A stretch of 64,000 nt of DNA from Apodemus sylvaticus (Eukaryota; Chordata; Mammalia; Rodentia; Muridae): positions 10,544,096 through 10,608,095 of the forward strand of contig NC_067485.1 in NCBI RefSeq assembly GCF_947179515.1, written 5' to 3'. Position numbers and translations under genes: made by a program. The notes below the pieces were generated by a model. The model worked only from the letters and a program-made list of their open reading frames with translations, was not told where the DNA came from and made no database searches. Positions 63,003-64,000 of the stretch are shown here, one piece after another (positions within the stretch are counted from its first letter, which is position 1; each line of letters starts with the position of its first letter).

Positions 63003-63700
63003 GACCCAATGGCCTCATAGCCCAGCCCTCCCTCGGCGTTCAGAGAGGAATCCTGGGGACACGTGTGCTTCCCTCCTGCGACTGCTCTTCCTGCAGACGT
63101 TCTCACATCTTTTACAGCAGCATCGTTCAAAGCCACTGTGCTAGCGAGGATGAGGATGAAGCGTGTACAGGGAGGCACGGGATGGTGTGCAGGAGTGTGG
63201 GCTTTGCTCCAAACCCAAGCAGGCGCTCAGTGTCTGGAACCAATGTGGGCTCTGCACTGTGGATTTCAGGTTTCTAGGCTGCTCCACACCCAGAGGAGCT
63301 CTAGTTACGGAAGAGAGGGTAGAGGCGTGCTCTGTCAACCCCACCACGAGCAAATGATTCTGAAAACTAAATGAAGTGTGGGGGGAAAAAGCCAAGCTTG
63401 CATGCTCTATTTCCCAGACTGCTCAAGAAAAACAGCTTGGAGGGAGAAGAGGTAGAAAGGTCTGTGTGGCGTCAGCTACTTGGTCACCAGAGATCGAGAG
63501 TAATTACGTCAGGAGAGGAACTAAAGTCCTCACCAAGCAAACTTTAGTAAGATATTGGCTGGGGCCTAGGTCTTCTGCAGGGCAGTCATCCAGGGCACTT
63601 CTGCAGGGTGCTCTGCGGGATATCATTCTGAGAATAAGTCTAGTACAGCTTCAGCCTATCTGGCCTGACCCACTGGCTAGCCATGTAAGACCAAACAGGG
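63003..63700. other. Unique DNA, no feature recognised
   Basis: About 700 bases with overlapping 60-120-codon frames on both strands. No recognised domain or repeat. Confidence 0.4.
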
Positions 63701-63702
63701 TA

Positions 63703-63880
63703 TTGTCCTCTCTGTGTGCCTCAGTTTCCACTTCTGAAACTTAATTAAAATGAGGCTGTTGCATGAAATATTTTAAAATGCACCATCCTGTGCAACATAC
63801 ACAAATTGCTCAGAACAGTGCCTGGTTAATTATGACATGTTTGTTAAATGGTTTTTATCATTTTAAGCAACATTTAATGT
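63703..63880 (+). mobile_element. MIR SINE fragment
   Basis: TCTCTGTGTGCCTCAGTTTCC, CTTCTGAAACTTAATTAAAATG, GCTCAGAACAGTGCCTGG and the following TTAAATGGTTTTTATCATTTTA follow the 3' half of MIR in sense orientation. Confidence 0.6.
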
Positions 63881-63929
63881 ACATTTAGGTAATACCAGTA
63901 CTAACCTCACAAAAGTTCCAAAAGGTTCA

Positions 63930-64000
63930 AGATACCTCTATTTTATAACCAGGGAAACAGACTCGGAGAAAGTAATTCATTCAGACCCCCCTCCTCCTGG
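63930..64000 (-). mobile_element. Possible MIR fragment, antisense, cut by the window end
   Basis: CCTCTATTTTATAACCAGGG, AAACAGACTCGGAGAAAGTAA and TTCATTCAGAC resemble the reverse MIR core. It runs to the window edge. Confidence 0.4.

Overview
The window reads as rodent, most probably mouse, nuclear DNA. It carries B1, B2 and B3 SINEs, truncated L1s with the Lx/L1 3' untranslated signature, MaLR (MT/ORR1-type) LTRs, a Lys-primed class II endogenous retrovirus, a URR1-type hAT fragment and many (CA)n/(GA)n tracts. The B1 copy near 37.2 kb resembles the Mus form more than the rat form, and I saw no rat-style ID element. I recognise no host protein-coding exon, tRNA, rRNA or bacterial-type gene. 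All longer open frames fall in tandem repeats, transposon remnants or unsupported chance frames, so the window is best read as intergenic or intronic.

Layout. 0-13 kb: unique DNA, a 5'-inverted L1 (1.73-3.63 kb) with target-site duplications, a TG-rich tract, scattered B1/B2, a complete 400-bp MaLR-type LTR (8.75-9.15 kb) and an L1 3' UTR (11.6-12.05 kb). 12.8-20 kb: an ancient MLT1/MST-like LTR fragment, MIR fragments, a B2, an unnamed ~860-bp repeat (17.87-18.73 kb) and an LTR-like block. 20-40 kb: a tandem-repeat-rich tract with five separate minisatellites (21.5, 28.1, 29.7-30.9, 33.1-33.8 and 39.4-39.7 kb), and a MaLR LTR split by a second copy of the unnamed repeat (25.8-27.0 kb). It also has an ERV LTR carrying a B1 (36.9-37.4 kb) and a second 5'-inverted L1 (39.03-39.39 kb). 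40-50.5 kb: repeat-poor, with a URR1 element and faint MIR fragments.

51.55-59.4 kb: a nest of elements. An Lx-type L1 3' UTR is split by a minus-strand class II provirus with two ~430-bp LTRs, a perfect 6-bp duplication, a Lys-type primer site and remnants of gag, pro, pol and env. The protease region of that provirus is split again by a 531-bp class I solo LTR with a perfect 4-bp duplication. Further right are an MT LTR and an antisense L1 ORF2 piece. 61.05-63.0 kb: a two-LTR MaLR on the minus strand with a non-coding interior. The last kilobase holds MIR-like sequence.

Nothing looks like a new multi-gene system. The most useful signals are structural: the three-level nest with exact duplications, two twin-primed L1s, a nearly homogeneous 38-bp minisatellite in which each unit carries two near-CRE octamers next to one intact CREB/ATF palindrome, a 42/38-bp minisatellite with ROR-like half-sites and higher-order structure, and a perfect CpG-containing 12-bp-stem palindrome at 31.65 kb. 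Repeat family names are from memory of consensus sequences and were not checked with a repeat library.
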